64,000 nucleotides of DNA from Hypericum androsaemum (GCA_963995505.1 OZ023189.1:17445495-17509494); one strand, 5' to 3'. Positions 1 to 12,134 are shown, counted from the stretch's first letter. Notes: generated by a model not told the origin, from the sequence alone. Translations and numbers: made by a program.

Positions 1-350
1 TTCTTATTGAATTAAAGATTTGATTTCAAGGGTTTTTGTTTATGTGTGAATTGGGGATTTTGCCTTTTGGTCAATTTTGGATATGTATCTGTTTTGTGTT
101 TTGCGTTTGATTGCCAGAATTTTTTCTTTTTCCGGTTGAACCAGGTCAACCAAGTAGTCGAGCTGTCCGGTCATATCGGATTTTTAGCGGTCTGACCGCT
201 CTCCAGGTCTAAGCTAAAAAATGACCCGGTATTTCTTCCGGGTAGCGGTCGGTCTGGTTGGCCACCAGTCTGACCGCAAGTTTTAAAATATTGTAAAGGA
301 CTCAACAACGTTAAAACATCTCGGACAACAGCTCCATGTGGTAAAATATC
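1..350. other. intergenic, no gene seen
   Basis: AT-rich sequence with no coding signal that I recognise. The last nine bases (342-350) are one copy of the target duplication of the next element. Confidence 0.6.
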
Positions 351-563
351 GGATTTTTGCTCAATATGGTGTTACTATGCAAGTTTATTTACTAATATGG
401 TGTTACTATTTAAAAAATTTCCAAAATGGTGTTCCTTTCTCAGGTCGAAATTTTTTTTCGACCTGGGACCAAACCGAATTTTTTTTTGACTTCCGGAATT
501 TTTTCAACAGTAACACCATTTTGGGAATAAATTGGTAATGTAACACCATTTTGGGGAAAACCC
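351..563. mobile_element. small MULE-type TIR element (MITE), 213 bp
   Basis: The two ends are inverted copies: the left end starts GGATTTTTGCTCAATATGG and the reverse complement of the right end starts GGGTTTTCCCCAAAATGG. Both continue with repeated ATGGTGTTAC motifs. The element is flanked by an exact 9-bp direct repeat, TAAAATATC (342-350 and 564-572), the target-site duplication length of Mutator-like elements. It has no coding capacity, so it is non-autonomous. Confidence 0.8.
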
Positions 564-690
564 TAAAATATCGTCCGGCGTGCCCTTGATTGGTAAATAT
601 ACCAAGCTATTCGGACACTTGGGACCAGCTGTCTCCGCCCGGGGCGGATTTGGTGGGAACTGGGCTAGTCCCCATCTATGGGGATTAACT

Positions 691-808
691 CAAACCAATA
701 TCACTACACATGCAAACCAATATCACTTCACATGCAATCCAATATCACTTCATATGTAAACCAGCTTTTTGCAAACCAATGTTACTTCACATGCAAACCA
801 ATATCATC
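691..808. repeat. 22-bp minisatellite (AAACCAATATCAC units)
   Basis: About five units of roughly 22 bp, each with the core AAACCAATATCAC followed by TTCACATGC or a variant. One unit is truncated. A second array with the same core lies at 1822-1944. Confidence 0.75.
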
Positions 809-1065
809 TGGTAGGTTATTGATTATCAGATTTAAAGATAATCAAATCTGACGGCCCAAAATGTAGTCCTTACCTGTGGACAAATTTTTTTTAATCTCCA
901 CTCAATCCGGTCTCGTCTCCGCCCTCCTAAGTTCCACGTTAGGAGGACCTAGTGGTGAGCCCCCCGTGATAAAGTCTCTTACCTTTCAAATAAAAAAACT
1001 AATCCTACAAATTCGGCAGCTTTCTCCTTATTTTCTGGATAATGTCCAGAGTATATAAAGCAAAA

Positions 1066-1623
1066 GGAAAAAGTCCACTTTAGTACCCTGTGGTATCGTC
1101 CAAAATCATTTTAGTATCATGTGGTAAAAAACTGATCAATCGAGTCATACTTATTCTAATTAACATCAAAAAGGTCCTTGGGCAGCTGCCCGGACCTGCC
1201 CGCACCTACCCGAACCCTGCCCGAACTACGTGGCCAGCCACATCACCAAATTTTGATGATGTGGCGCCACGTGGACATCCATCTCCTTCCCTCATCCTCC
1301 CCCGCCTCCTCCTCCTCCTCTCCGCGTCCTCCTCCTCCTCCTCCTCTCTGCGTCCTCCTCCGCCGCCTCCTCCTCCTCCTCCTCCTCTCCGCGTCCTCCT
1401 CCTTCTCCGCGTCCTCCTCCGCATCCTGCTCCTGCTCCTCCTCCTCCTCCTCTCAGCGTCCTCCTCCTCGGGCAGGTCACGTAGTTCGGGCAGGTCTGGG
1501 CAGCTGCCCGAGGATCTTTTTGATGTTAATTGGAATAAGTATGACTCGATTGATCAGTTTTTTACCACAGGGTACTAAAGTAATTTTGGACGATACCACA
1601 TGGTACTAAAGTTGACTTTTCCC
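1066..1623. mobile_element. MULE-type TIR element with a TCC-rich core, 558 bp
   Basis: Long terminal inverted repeats: the left arm (1066 to about 1205) reads GGAAAAAGTCCACTTTAGTA, and the reverse complement of the right arm starts GGGAAAAGTCAACTTTAGTA. Both arms carry GGCAGCTGCC near their inner ends. The exact 9-bp target duplication AAAGCAAAA is at 1057-1065 and 1624-1632. The centre (about 1287-1465) is a degenerate (TCC)n microsatellite. The long open frames across it are repeat-driven and not a gene. Confidence 0.85.
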
Positions 1624-1821
1624 AAAGCAAAATGATGAGCATCTGCCATTGCATTATCCGGATTTGGATTCAGGGGGGACTACATAAAAATCATCCCCAT
1701 GGTATGGACTAAATATAGGCCTTTAGATTTGATCAAATTCTTTTTTTACAGATCTGATGGTCAGAATCTTTTCCACCATTTTCCTATTTAATCCCATAAA
1801 AAAATCATCTAGTAGAATTAA

Positions 1822-1944
1822 ACCAATAACATAGAAGATGGAAACCAATATCATAGTAGAATGAAACCAATATCATAGCAGAATGAAACCAATAGCATAG
1901 AAGATGGAAACCAATATCCGAGAAAATGGAAACCAATATTCTCA
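1822..1944. repeat. 22-bp minisatellite (AAACCAATATCAT units)
   Basis: Six units of about 22 bp beginning AAACCAATA and ending AGAATG or AGATGG. The 12-base core matches the array at 691-808, in the same orientation. Confidence 0.75.
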
Positions 1945-3685
1945 TACTTGTATTTTCATAAATTGTATTATTTTGCTGATATTTTTTTTAATTATTGTAT
2001 TTCTAATATTTGCCCCTATCCCTTTCAGTGGGAATTACCCATGTCCCCACTGAATTTCAACCCTATATATCGTGCGTCGACCAGTGTATTTTTTCCCTTT
2101 AAAATGAAAAGTATAAAATCATAATTCTTCGCTGCACCGGATAGAAGTCAAATAAAGGAGGAGGAAGAAACATTATTTCGTGCGGCCGACGTGAATGTTT
2201 TTTGGTAATTTTTTTAAATAAAATTGTGGTCCAATACTTGACCGATTAATCTAGATTCGAGTCATTTTAAAAAATATTAAAAATTTTCTAATAAATATTT
2301 AATACTACTATATTATTAATTGTTTGAATTCAAGCTCTTAATTATACTAGAACTACACTGTCGTCGGTTGTTACAATTGCTATTTTTTTGCGGCCTCCGT
2401 AAGTTTTTGAGTGGGACATGTTACCAAAACAATTATCACCAATAAATGCAATATAGGTTTAGGATGATGGAAGTTGGTTGTCCTACTCCCTGGAATAAAT
2501 ATCTCATACTATCTTCTTTTAGTAGATAAGATATAGACTGTATTCTCTCATCTTGCCTCAATACGTCGCCATTTGATCTAAATTAATATTTTATTGGTGT
2601 TAATTAATTCTACTTATTGTTCAAAGTTAGATTAATTAACTCGGTAGATGTCTGGATATTATCTGTGCACGGACTTCCTTCTTTTGTTTTCAATGAAGTT
2701 AAATTTTTTTTGGACATGGAACAATATATTATTGCTGAAATATAGAAGAATTGAAATCTTAGATAAAAACATTGTGGTATAATAAAAATTAATTCTGCTT
2801 ATTCCATTTTAGACGTATGCTATAATGATCAACTGAACAATTTTTTTTCCTGTCGTCCAATCATTATTGATAACACAGAATTAGAAAAACCAAATCATTC
2901 CGACAGTTCTATTATAATAATTAAACTAGAGTAAGTTTCTTGTATTCATATTTTCGAGAAGTTTCCTACGTATGATATTTTCTCATGATTTCCTATTAAA
3001 GTAATTGGTATTGCTAGTTATTCGTTTTCTTGGAAACAGAAATTAACATTATCTACCGGTAATTAGTGATACCAATAATTAGTTTTCTTTTGAACATCAC
3101 ATTGGCCAAGTCATGATCTAAGTTTTAAAGATTTTCATTTAATAGGTGAGATTGGATCATGTGCATGCATTTTTGTGTCGGGGCGCAACCCAAAGATCAT
3201 TAGATCGGCAGTCAATTCAATGACAATTTAACTAGTCCGATTGCCATATCCAGATCAAACTAATCAAGCTTTTTTCTGGAAAAAATTAATTTAAATTTTT
3301 GTAAAATTAAAAACATTTAAATTATAATTTTTTAATTTGTAAGTAATAACTTTTAACAATAATTTACAAAATTTTCAGTAATGAAAGTCCAATCAATCAG
3401 ACCGATCCAATCAAAAAAGTGAAAAATTCAGATTAATTCCCCCTCCGTTTTTTAAAATATTGAATAAAACAACCCATTATTTTTTTGAAGGTAAAAAAAA
3501 CCCATTATGCATGAGAACTTTTTCATAAAGAAAGTTACCGCGATGACGTCAGAGAAATAATTCAAATCGTATAATTGAGAGATCCAATCTCCGGACCGGA
3601 GATAACTTAACGTTACTAATTATAGAAAGGACCAAAATCCTGAGTATAAAGACAATAGAATAATAGTAAAAAAAGGTGACAACTG
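1945..3685. other. intergenic, no gene seen
   Basis: AT-rich DNA without a supported gene. The only open frame of note (3549-3743, minus) has no recognisable similarity and overlaps the COR413 promoter region. Confidence 0.6.
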
Positions 3686-3724
3686 TCACGTGTAAGGTTG
3701 CCCAAAATAGTCGCGACACGTGGC
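3686..3724 (+). promoter_or_regulatory. two ABRE/G-box motifs upstream of COR413
   Basis: CACGTG occurs at 3687-3692 and again at 3717-3722, the second as CACGTGGC, an ABA-responsive-element core. They lie about 310-350 bp upstream of the COR413 start. ABREs are known to be bound by ABF/AREB bZIP factors. The link to cold or ABA regulation here is inferred from position and gene identity. Confidence 0.5.
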
Positions 3725-3948
3725 ACCATACTTGAGGTATCAATCCAACTCATCAATTACACAACATACAGTTTAGATCAATCCGAATTTTTCTAGTTTA
3801 ATCACGAAATCTTGAGTTCGAGTTTAGTCGGTTGCTCTTAAAAAGAATCCAACTCTTCAGTTGCCAACGAAGTCGACGACTCGACGGTAACAAATGTCCC
3901 TGTTATTACCGTTACGCTCCGTGGTCAATGAGCTATTCTTCTTCTTCT

Positions 3949-3955
3949 ATATAGT
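3949..3955 (+). promoter_or_regulatory. TATA box of COR413
   Basis: TATATAG lies about 80 bp upstream of the ATG at 4036, which leaves room for a 5' leader of about 50 nt. Confidence 0.5.
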
Positions 3956-4035
3956 TGCCTCTTAACTAAACAGAAGATCAACAACTCGTAGATAAACACA
4001 GAAGGATCTTAAAAAGAAAGGGACTTCATTAGAAG

Positions 4036-5640
4036 ATGGGGAAGAAAGGGTACCTGAGAATGAGGACAGATGAGGCGGAGAGTGAGCTGATCTCGTCGGA
4101 TTGGAAGGAGCTGAAGTCTGCTGCTAAGAATCTGGCCCATCACGCCATTAGGCTTGGTGGGTTGGGATTCGGGACTTCCTTCCTTGAATGGGTCGCCTCC
4201 TTTGCTGCTATGTACGTTTGCTCTTTTGGACTTCTTGCTTCAAACCCATTTCATACATTGATCTTGCTTTATGAGTGCTTGTCTTGATGGGATTCTTTGT
4301 GTAGAGATCTGAATGTCGAGATTACTGCATCGCATGTGGCGGATTTGTTTGTAAAGTTTTGAGTTGGATTAGAGATTCTAACATGGTATCAGAGCGGGTT
4401 GATCTCGTGGCTTGTTGTTGCTCGCACGACCTAATTGCTCGAGTACAACAGTTGGAGGCAATTGTTAGGATTGATGGTTTATTAGGTCGGTTCAGGTGCT
4501 ACTGGATCTTAACTGTTGTTTGCTAGGATTGATGGTTTAATTGGAGATTCTACTGGATCTTATCGAGATTACTGCATTGCTAGTTGTTCACGGCAATTGT
4601 TAGATAGGATTGATCCAACAATTCCGTCTGGGGGAAGAAGACTTTGGTTGATCCCCATTTTCTTATCTTGTTAACAAGACATTGCTTCAACACTTGGTAC
4701 CTGAAATTGGTACTCCATTTCAATTGCTTTTACACTCTGGTCTCAACTACTAATTGACAGTAATCTCAATCTAGACTATCTTTTTTTTTTAAGATAAATT
4801 TTTACACCATGCCAAGGCTTAACCTTGGAGCTCCTTGAAATTTACAATGCCTTGTGCCGCTAGGCTACATGCCCTTTGGCCAATCTAGACTATCTGATGT
4901 CAAGGTTAGCTCTAGGGTCATGGTAAACTCTAACAAAGTTATTCGATATCCGTACATAATGTGGAATCAACTTGTACATTGCATCTTATCATTTCGTGTT
5001 AACCTTCTCCTTTTACATTGTTTGTGCAGTTATCTGTTGGTCTTGGACCGAACGAACTGGAAAACCAACATCCTTACTGGATTGCTGATCCCTTATATTT
5101 TCTTCAGTCTTCCTTCACTAATATTCAACATCTTCAGGTGATCTCTGTTACCAATAAGCCACTTTTCTTGCTTCAAACTTCCCAACATCTATAGTTCCAA
5201 GTCTCAAATATTCTTGTTTCTGTTACGCAGGGGAGAAATCGGAAGTTGGATTGCTTTTGTCGCTGTGATACTTAAGATCTTCTTCCCAAAACATTTCCCT
5301 GGTATTAATTAGAATCATCCTTTTGATCTTTGAATTTCGTCCATCCCATCTTCGTACCGCATATTAACTTTCACCTTGTATTGCAGATTGGCTGGAGTTG
5401 CCGGCTTCTTTGATCCTTCTCGTAGTAGTGGCTCCCAGTTTGTTCGCAGACACCGTAAGGGGCAGCTGGATCGGCGTGCTGATATGTCTCGTGATTGCTT
5501 GCTATTTGCTCCAAGAGCACATCCGGGCTGCTGGTGGGTTCAGAAACGCCTTCACCAGAGCAAATGGCATATCGAACTCCGTTGGTATCCTCCTTCTGTT
5601 CGTTTATCCTGCCTGGGCGCTGGTCATCGACTTCATATGA
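4036..5640 (+). CDS. COR413PM: cold-regulated 413 plasma-membrane protein
   Basis: Four exons with GT-AG borders: 4036-4211, 5030-5137, 5231-5301 and 5387-5640. They total 609 bp and encode 202 aa, the usual COR413-PM length. The protein starts MGKKGYLRMRTDEAESELI, then has the family blocks LGGLGFGTSFLEWVASFAAI, LDRTNWKTNILTGLL, FPKHFPDWLELPASLILLVV and LLQEHIRAAGGFRNAF. Several hydrophobic helices span most of the chain after residue 40, as expected for a polytopic membrane protein. COR413 proteins are induced by cold, dehydration and ABA and are thought to stabilise membranes; the molecular activity is unknown. The upstream ABRE motifs fit that regulation. Intron 1 (818 bp) contains old repeat debris. 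The gene converges on LACS2. The PM subtype is chosen because there is no transit-peptide-like extension. Confidence 0.93.
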
Positions 5641-5998
5641 GGTCACCGGGAGCTTCTGGACAATGCGTGATTCTGCAGTTCTTTGATTACTTTATTTGTG
5701 TTGTTAAGACAGTCTGTTTGAAGTTATCACCATTACCATTAAACTATGATTCGGTTGTGTCAACAGAAGGTTTCAGCTTCTTCAAATAAACCTTTTGAGG
5801 TCTGTTCTGCTATGTTATGTTGCATATGAGTATCGTATGAAGCCGAAGTATAACAAGAAATCCATTCTTTCTGACAATAAAGCTTCATCGATTGTGACCC
5901 TATTGATCCCCAAAATTAGTTATCTTGAATGGTTGAAGTCATCGTCCCCCGATTCCAAGGTGGTACACAGGCCGGTCTTTGCAAAAAACACCATTCGG

Positions 5999-6178
5999 AA
6001 TTTGGTCATTCAGTAGAATTTTGCAGTATGCATATCATTGAATCGTGCTGCAGAACGTCTTGAACGTGAACGAGAACAGCTGTTTCGAATTTGGTCATTC
6101 AGTAGAATTTTGCAGTATGCATATACTTGCATCGTGCTGCAGAACGTGTTGAACATGAATGAGAACAACTGTTTCGAT
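5999..6178. repeat. 89-bp tandem duplication between convergent genes
   Basis: Two head-to-tail copies of about 89 bp begin AATTTGGTCATTCAGTAG at 5999 and 6088 and differ at several positions. They lie between the 3' ends of COR413 and LACS2, so both 3' UTRs may run into them. Confidence 0.75.
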
Positions 6179-6389
6179 CCGGTCTTTAAAGATTTCAACA
6201 GAGGAAGTTTAGTACTGAATGCAGTTACAAATATATGCTATAAAAGGGATCAACTAGATCACTTGGACTTTCGAGAAAACTTATGTACGGCCAGAAAAAT
6301 CAAGAATGTCGCAGTTGCTACCCATCTTGCAACCTCATTATCCAATGAGGTCCTCCCGGAAGGTAACATCCGACTCTCAGGAGTCTCCC

Positions 6390-9300
6390 TCATGCCTTTG
6401 AGTTCTTTGCTTCGTCGTACAGTCGATCAATGTTCTCCTGCACACAGCGATCGCAATAGTTAAAATGAGGATGGGGTTGCTCAGGCTATGAGCATTAGCA
6501 TACTTGAAAAGCTGTGTGAAGGAACTGATGTACCTTGTAATGTTTGAGCAACTGAGGCCTCTTCAGCTTGAATGTTGGAGTCACCAGATCCCTTTCGATG
6601 TCGAAAGGATGCGGTTCCAAATGAACACCTTTCAGCAACTCGAACCCTTTAATCTGCATCGAAATGTCATGTACCGTTAATGCACTTGAGGGGTCAAGGA
6701 CGGAAAGCCAATATCTTCTTCTTCAGCATACCTTATGTTGCTGGCCAGTTCTGTTGAGTTCATCCAGTATGTATCTCCGAGCCTTCGGATTTTTGCACAA
6801 CGATTTGAAATCATCGGTTATGTTGTTGTTTGCTGCCCAATCCTCAAGTGCCTGTCTCTCTGGGACTGCTACAGCAACCAGGAATGACTCGAAGCTGTTG
6901 CCATAAACCCAAATCTGCAAAACAAGACAAGAAGCAAATGCTGGATTATAAGTCCTATACCAAGTAGCAAAGAGTTGATCACGCACACGGGGTTTACCGA
7001 TGCTATTTGAGGGCATCTCGAGTATACACTTTCGAGGTTCTCGACAGCAACGTACTCTCCTTGGGACAGCTTGAATATGTTCTTCTTCCTGTCGATGATC
7101 TTCATAGATCCATTCGGTTGCCATTCTCCGATGTCACCTGTATGAAACCAGCCATCCACCAGGACTTCATTTGTTAGATCTTCTCTCTTGTGGTAGCCAG
7201 AGAACAATGAATGTCCTCTTATGCAAATCTCTCCGCGAGGAACATCGGAGAGTGCATCGTATCCCATCTCTGGCACGGACTCGAGCCTCGCTTCGATGGT
7301 TGTCATGGGGACTCCAACTGTTCCCACCATGGGGAACACATCCCCTATTGATGTAAAGCATCCTCCACAGCTCTCAGTAAGACCTGCCAATGAGTTAAAA
7401 TCCTTGTAAGCATCTCAACATAATGCACACCAAGGAATGAACCATCATGTTATACCGTATCCTTGTGACAAGGTAGAGCAAGCAGTAACCCTCAGAAACT
7501 CCTCAACGTGCTTCGGCAAAGGCGCAGCACCGGATAATAGAATGCGAACTCTGCCACCTAGTGCTTGCTTTGTCTGCAAAATCATCCCGCGTTTTAGGCG
7601 AATACAAGACCCCGAATCATGGAAGCAAGCAGCAAATTCACTGACCTTTTCGAAGACAAGCTTGTCGAAGAAGGGCGAGGCTTTCGCCTGAGGCAATCCC
7701 TGCTGAAGATATCCCAACTTGCTGCAAGTAGTAGCTTAATTGTTAGCTTCAGACTGAGGGTGTCAATTACATTGGATGAAAATGCTTACAACTTACTAGT
7801 TGTAGGCAAAATCAAACAGTTTCTTCTTTAATGTGCCACCAGCTGAAATTTTGCTTAGAGTACCGGTGTATATGCGGTCGAAGACCCTCGGAACCCCGCA
7901 GAACATGCTTGGCTTGAGTTCCTGAATGTCGTCCATCAGGAATCTGACATCCTGATAGAAGTTGCAAGGCAATGTGGTAACACCAGTGTCAGGAAAGATA
8001 TGGAAACAATCAGCAACAAGCCGAAGCTACGGAAGACTAATGATCTCGGTCTTTACCCCTTGCCAGAATCCAACTGAGGCACCTTTGTAGATGCAGTAGG
8101 TTTCTATTACTTGATCATAGATATGAGCTAGAGGTAGAAACGAGAAGTAGGAATCTTCTTCATCAGCCTGGAAAAGAGAAAAAATAAGGTGATCCATTTG
8201 AAAGAGATGATGATCTCTGAAATTATGCAACCAAAAGCTTACCACTCTATCTGTAAGATAGATGAGGTGATCCACGGACAGAACTTCCGCCATGAATGCC
8301 TCGTTCTTGATGATGACGCCTTTCGGTTCACCGGTGGTTCCGCTGGTGTACATTATTGTGGAAACATCTGTCTTATGTTTCTTAGGCAATTCACAGTCCA
8401 AGCTTCCCTGCATGAAAGATCGTCGGCTTCAACGGCCGAACACAAGAAGTACCGAACATTTAGTCCGTGTTGTACTGTCTTACCAACTTGGAGAACTCTT
8501 CCAACGAAAAGCACGAGACACCGACCTCCTCTGCTTCTTTCCTTTGCGCGTCAGGGAAGTTACCGAAGCTGACAATAGCTGCACGGAGAATGCGAGCGAG
8601 AATCCGGTCACAAAACTACGCATAAACTTTACCAAGATGATGGACTGTGGTTTTAGAGACTTTTAACATACTTTTCAAGTTGGAACTGCAATTTGGTAGG
8701 CAAGATATGATCTGCACACATACATTGCAACTCATTACGAAAGAGTCCACGAAAGCGAATCCATAGGTTCACTGCTTGTTTAGCACTTACAGCAGCCAGC
8801 TTGTTCTCTTGGACGAAGACAATAGAGACCTCAGCATGATTGATGATGAACTCCACCGCATTCGCACCTGCAGCAACCCGAAAGAGCTAACTTCGCGGGC
8901 CTAGTCTACCGCGGATCATATCCCGTGGAAATGATGTATGCAAGGCATAACACATGCATCCCTCATGCACCCGAGTTGCAGCTGAGGTTTAACTTCTACT
9001 TCTTAGAGCTTAATGGAAGGAGGCAAAAGAGAAGCGTACCAAGAGTGTCGTACAGCGGTACGTATGTTATACCCTGGCTGTTACAAGCCTGACAAGAAAA
9101 CCAATGGAAGACTTGTCACATTCTACTCTCCATGTACAAATGACTGGCAGATCAAGCACAAGAGTCATCATAGTTACGGTTTTTCGTACCTCCATTACGG
9201 TAATCCATTCGGGGCAGTTGGAGCCATAAATTCCGCAACGATCACCCTGCAATGTGTTCATACATATCAGCAGTCCATAATGTTTCCTACCATTGACATC

Positions 9301-11842
9301 CTAAGCATATATTTGTTCGGCTTTAATTGAACTTACGGGATTCACATCACGGCTCCTCATGGCGGATCCCAACCTCATTGCAGAATCATATACCTCTTGA
9401 TAAGTCAGCCATACATAAGGACCAGCCTGCAAGTCCCAAATTACATTAACAAGGGCAGCAACAATATCTTTCCTTTCGCACAACAACTACGGTGGCACGA
9501 AAAGGCCGTCACAACATATCGAATGATCGTCGAACTTCGAACTAGATACGTTCTTTCTTTGTACAGTGTGCATGATCATGACTATTTACACATTGTATAT
9601 CACATTCAATAAAGAGTTTTCACAGGTCAGCATAAGAATGACACTACATTGGAGGCAAGAAAAAGAATGAGATCGATAGAATACCTTCGAATCAACAATT
9701 TGGCGTCGACCAAGCATCCGGTTATTTGGATTCTTAGTTGCAGAGTCCCTGCACAACAAAGTCATGCACCTTCAGTGTTGCTACCTCATAAGTTTGTTAA
9801 AGCATTATTAAAATCAAAATAAAAGCTAAAAACAAATTGGCCCATTAGCTCAGTTGGTTAGAGCGTCGTGCTAATAACGCGAAGGTCGCAGGTTCGAGAC
9901 CTGCATGGGCCAGTAATTAATATTTTTTTTCTTTCTTTTTTAATTGGATTGATGGGCTCGTATTTATCAAGAACCCTAAATGGGCCTTCTTCCTAATGGC
10001 TGACCATCTCAACCTAGTTTTTACGGGGAAATTTTTTTTCATAATAAGGTTTGTTAATAGGAAGTCCATGCCTTAATTAATTAGTTCTTTATTTTTGAAA
10101 AATCAAATTTGTTAGTCCTCCAGATCAATTTACATCTCAAATAATACATGAAATTATCAAAATAAGCTCACGCACTTTAAATCTCTCAAATCACCTTAAA
10201 ACACACAAATCTATATTTTGATTGGTAAATCTCTTTTTTATTGGTTGAGTTTTTTAGGATCTTAACTTTGTTCCTAAATCTAAACTTTTTTTTAATAAGT
10301 AGATAAATTTTATTAAAATATTTACATCTTAAGTGATGTAAAAGTCTTTCAGACGAATACGAGTTTGCAACTACACCTCACTAACAACTCTGTTAAGCTA
10401 AATACTACACCACGAAACGCAAAATACTACAAGTATCAAACCTCTAATTGCAATCTTAAAACAAGATGCAACGACTTACGAAATCTAAACGATTATTTGT
10501 TTTTTAATTGATATTTTTTGTCGTAAAAGTGTGATTAGTATGTTTTATTTTTATTTTTATTTTAGATTTATAAAGTGATCTAGAGGATAACGACAAATCT
10601 AGTGTCAAAAAACCCTAGTTGACTTCAAGTTACGATAAAAAGAACAAAAAAAACCCTTCATTTCCAAATTGCGAGAAATCTAGTGTCATTCCCTCATTTT
10701 TTATCCATATAATTCCAATTGAGTTACGACAAAAAAAGGTTATTAGGTGCATGCTATATAGGATAACGACAGGAATATTAGTGTTAGGACATAAAAAATA
10801 TGTTTTACTAGGAAGAAATTCCAAGTTGAATTCAATTTTTCAAAAAAAATTTGTCACTATTTAAATATTTTATTTAACTCGTATTTGAATTAATGAATAT
10901 AGTGTATATCAAGATAAGAAATATTATACATATATTAATCTCTCCCATTGATGGTTTTTTTTTCCAGGGGATATGGTTGGGAAATTTATTGCTCCTTATT
11001 AAATAGGGTGGCCAGACAAGTGACAATTGGCTGCCATTAGTTTTCACCGCCCTTGCCATGAAATTGCTGTTATCATTCAATTTGCTGGGCCCTATTGTTT
11101 GACTTTAATCAATCCTTTTATTGATTTTAAAATCGCAATTTTTTAAGTAAATAAACAATCCAAAAAATTTGGAAGGACAAACCAGTATTGCTGATTACTC
11201 CTCTAGGTACAACAATCTCACAGCATCTCTTTATCCTTAAATTAATTTGATGTCTCCCTAGTACATTCACATGTACGAATTAATGCGTCGATCAGGGATA
11301 TTAATGTAGCTAGGCTATCAATGGTCATTACGTGGATTTGCATAGGTCATATTAGATAGTTGACATTTTGATACTAAATGAATTTCTCAATGGGATAAAG
11401 AATGGTGTCAAATTTATCGAAAAATATAAAAAACAATTTTGTTCTTAAAAGTTTTAACTCAAAACCTCTTATTAAAATTAGAACAACTCCATATTTGATT
11501 TATCCTAATAGTTTTTGGTCGTAAATAGTTTAACTGTTTGCAAAATGTTATCTTATGTGTATTCACAGGAGATTGCTATCTGGGCGGGTTTTTTCTCGGT
11601 AAATATAATTCTAACTCATAAAAAAAACTAATTGCAAAAAAAAAAAGTTAACATGGAAAATAATTTCATGAAGAAATTGAAGTAGAAAAAAACCTGAAGA
11701 ACTGCCATGGAGAGTCGAAGCCGGCCGGCACCTCCAAGAGTCCATCCTTAGCGTAAATGCACCGGTAAACAGGTCCGGCCGACGGCTTCCCGTCGCTTGC
11801 CGGCGTTGCTTCTTCCACTTTCACCAAGTACTCGCTCGCCAT
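6390..11842 (-). CDS. LACS2: long-chain acyl-CoA synthetase, LACS2-like
   Basis: Seventeen exons, reading from high to low coordinate: 11694-11842, about 9686-9749, 9337-9426, 9190-9246, 9040-9088, 8791-8867, 8672-8711, 8484-8578, 8243-8407, 8057-8167, 7797-7951, 7646-7721, 7456-7573, 6998-7383, 6732-6914, 6534-6653 and 6390-6437. They give about 660 aa, close to Arabidopsis LACS2. The enzyme joins long-chain fatty acids to CoA through an acyl-AMP intermediate. LACS2 is an ER-associated form needed for cutin monomer activation. Visible motifs are the AMP-binding loop YTSGTTGEPKG (about residue 227), LSGAAPLPKHVEEFLR, GWFHTGDIGEW and DRKKNIFKLSQGEYVAVENL. LACS2 is favoured over LACS1 and LACS4 by the N-terminus (SAGPVYRCIYAKDGLLEVP) and by INHAEVSIVFVQE. 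Intron 1 is about 1.9 kb and contains a tRNA gene. Exon 2 borders are approximate. Confidence 0.93.
9839..9912 (+). tRNA. tRNA-Ile (anticodon AAU)
   Basis: 74 bases with a complete cloverleaf. The acceptor stem GGCCCAT pairs with ATGGGCC. The D arm is GCTC/GAGC. The anticodon stem TCGTG/CGCGA encloses loop CTAATAA, which gives anticodon AAT. The T arm is GCAGG-TTCGAGA-CCTGC with discriminator A. No intron and no encoded CCA. It lies inside LACS2 intron 1 on the opposite strand. A CAA motif just upstream (AACAAA, 9831-9836) fits plant tRNA initiation sites. Confidence 0.96.
9922..9930 (+). terminator. oligo-T RNA polymerase III terminator of tRNA-Ile
   Basis: A run of eight T residues begins about 10 bases after the tRNA 3' end, followed by more T-rich sequence. 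This is the standard Pol III stop signal. Confidence 0.8.
10000..11690. other. rest of LACS2 intron 1, no gene seen
   Basis: AT-rich intronic DNA. A T-run followed by AATAAGTAGATAAATTTTA (about 10286) resembles the end of an old retroposon, but I could not define its borders. Confidence 0.5.
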
Positions 11843-12126
11843 TATCCCTCTACCTAAGTATCTTGAAGATTAATTGGCAATGTAGGCTAATAGAAATGGA
11901 GAAGCACCCAGAAATATAGAGCTAGCTAGCTACTGGGAGATGATGGATTTTTGTATTATACAAGTGATGGTGTATTAATTAGGGAGTTGGGGTTTGATGG
12001 GCTGGAAGAAGAAATTTGAAGGAGCAATTAAGAGAAAGGGGTATGGGGTGGTAGAGTTGGTTGAGCTGAATCAATAAATTGTGTAAAGGGCTGGTAAGGG
12101 GGTTATGAATTGTGGGAAAATATATA

Positions 12127-12134
12127 CATTTATA
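12127..12134 (-). promoter_or_regulatory. candidate TATA box of LACS2
   Basis: TATAAATG on the minus strand, about 285 bp upstream of the LACS2 ATG at 11842. It would imply a 5' leader of about 250 nt. No transcript evidence is available. Confidence 0.35.

Noticed and set aside
1090..1609. Plus- and minus-strand open frames of 60-160 codons across the TCC-rich core
   Set aside because: They read through a (TCC)n microsatellite inside a MULE and give poly-Leu, poly-Pro, poly-Ser or poly-Gly/Arg in every frame.
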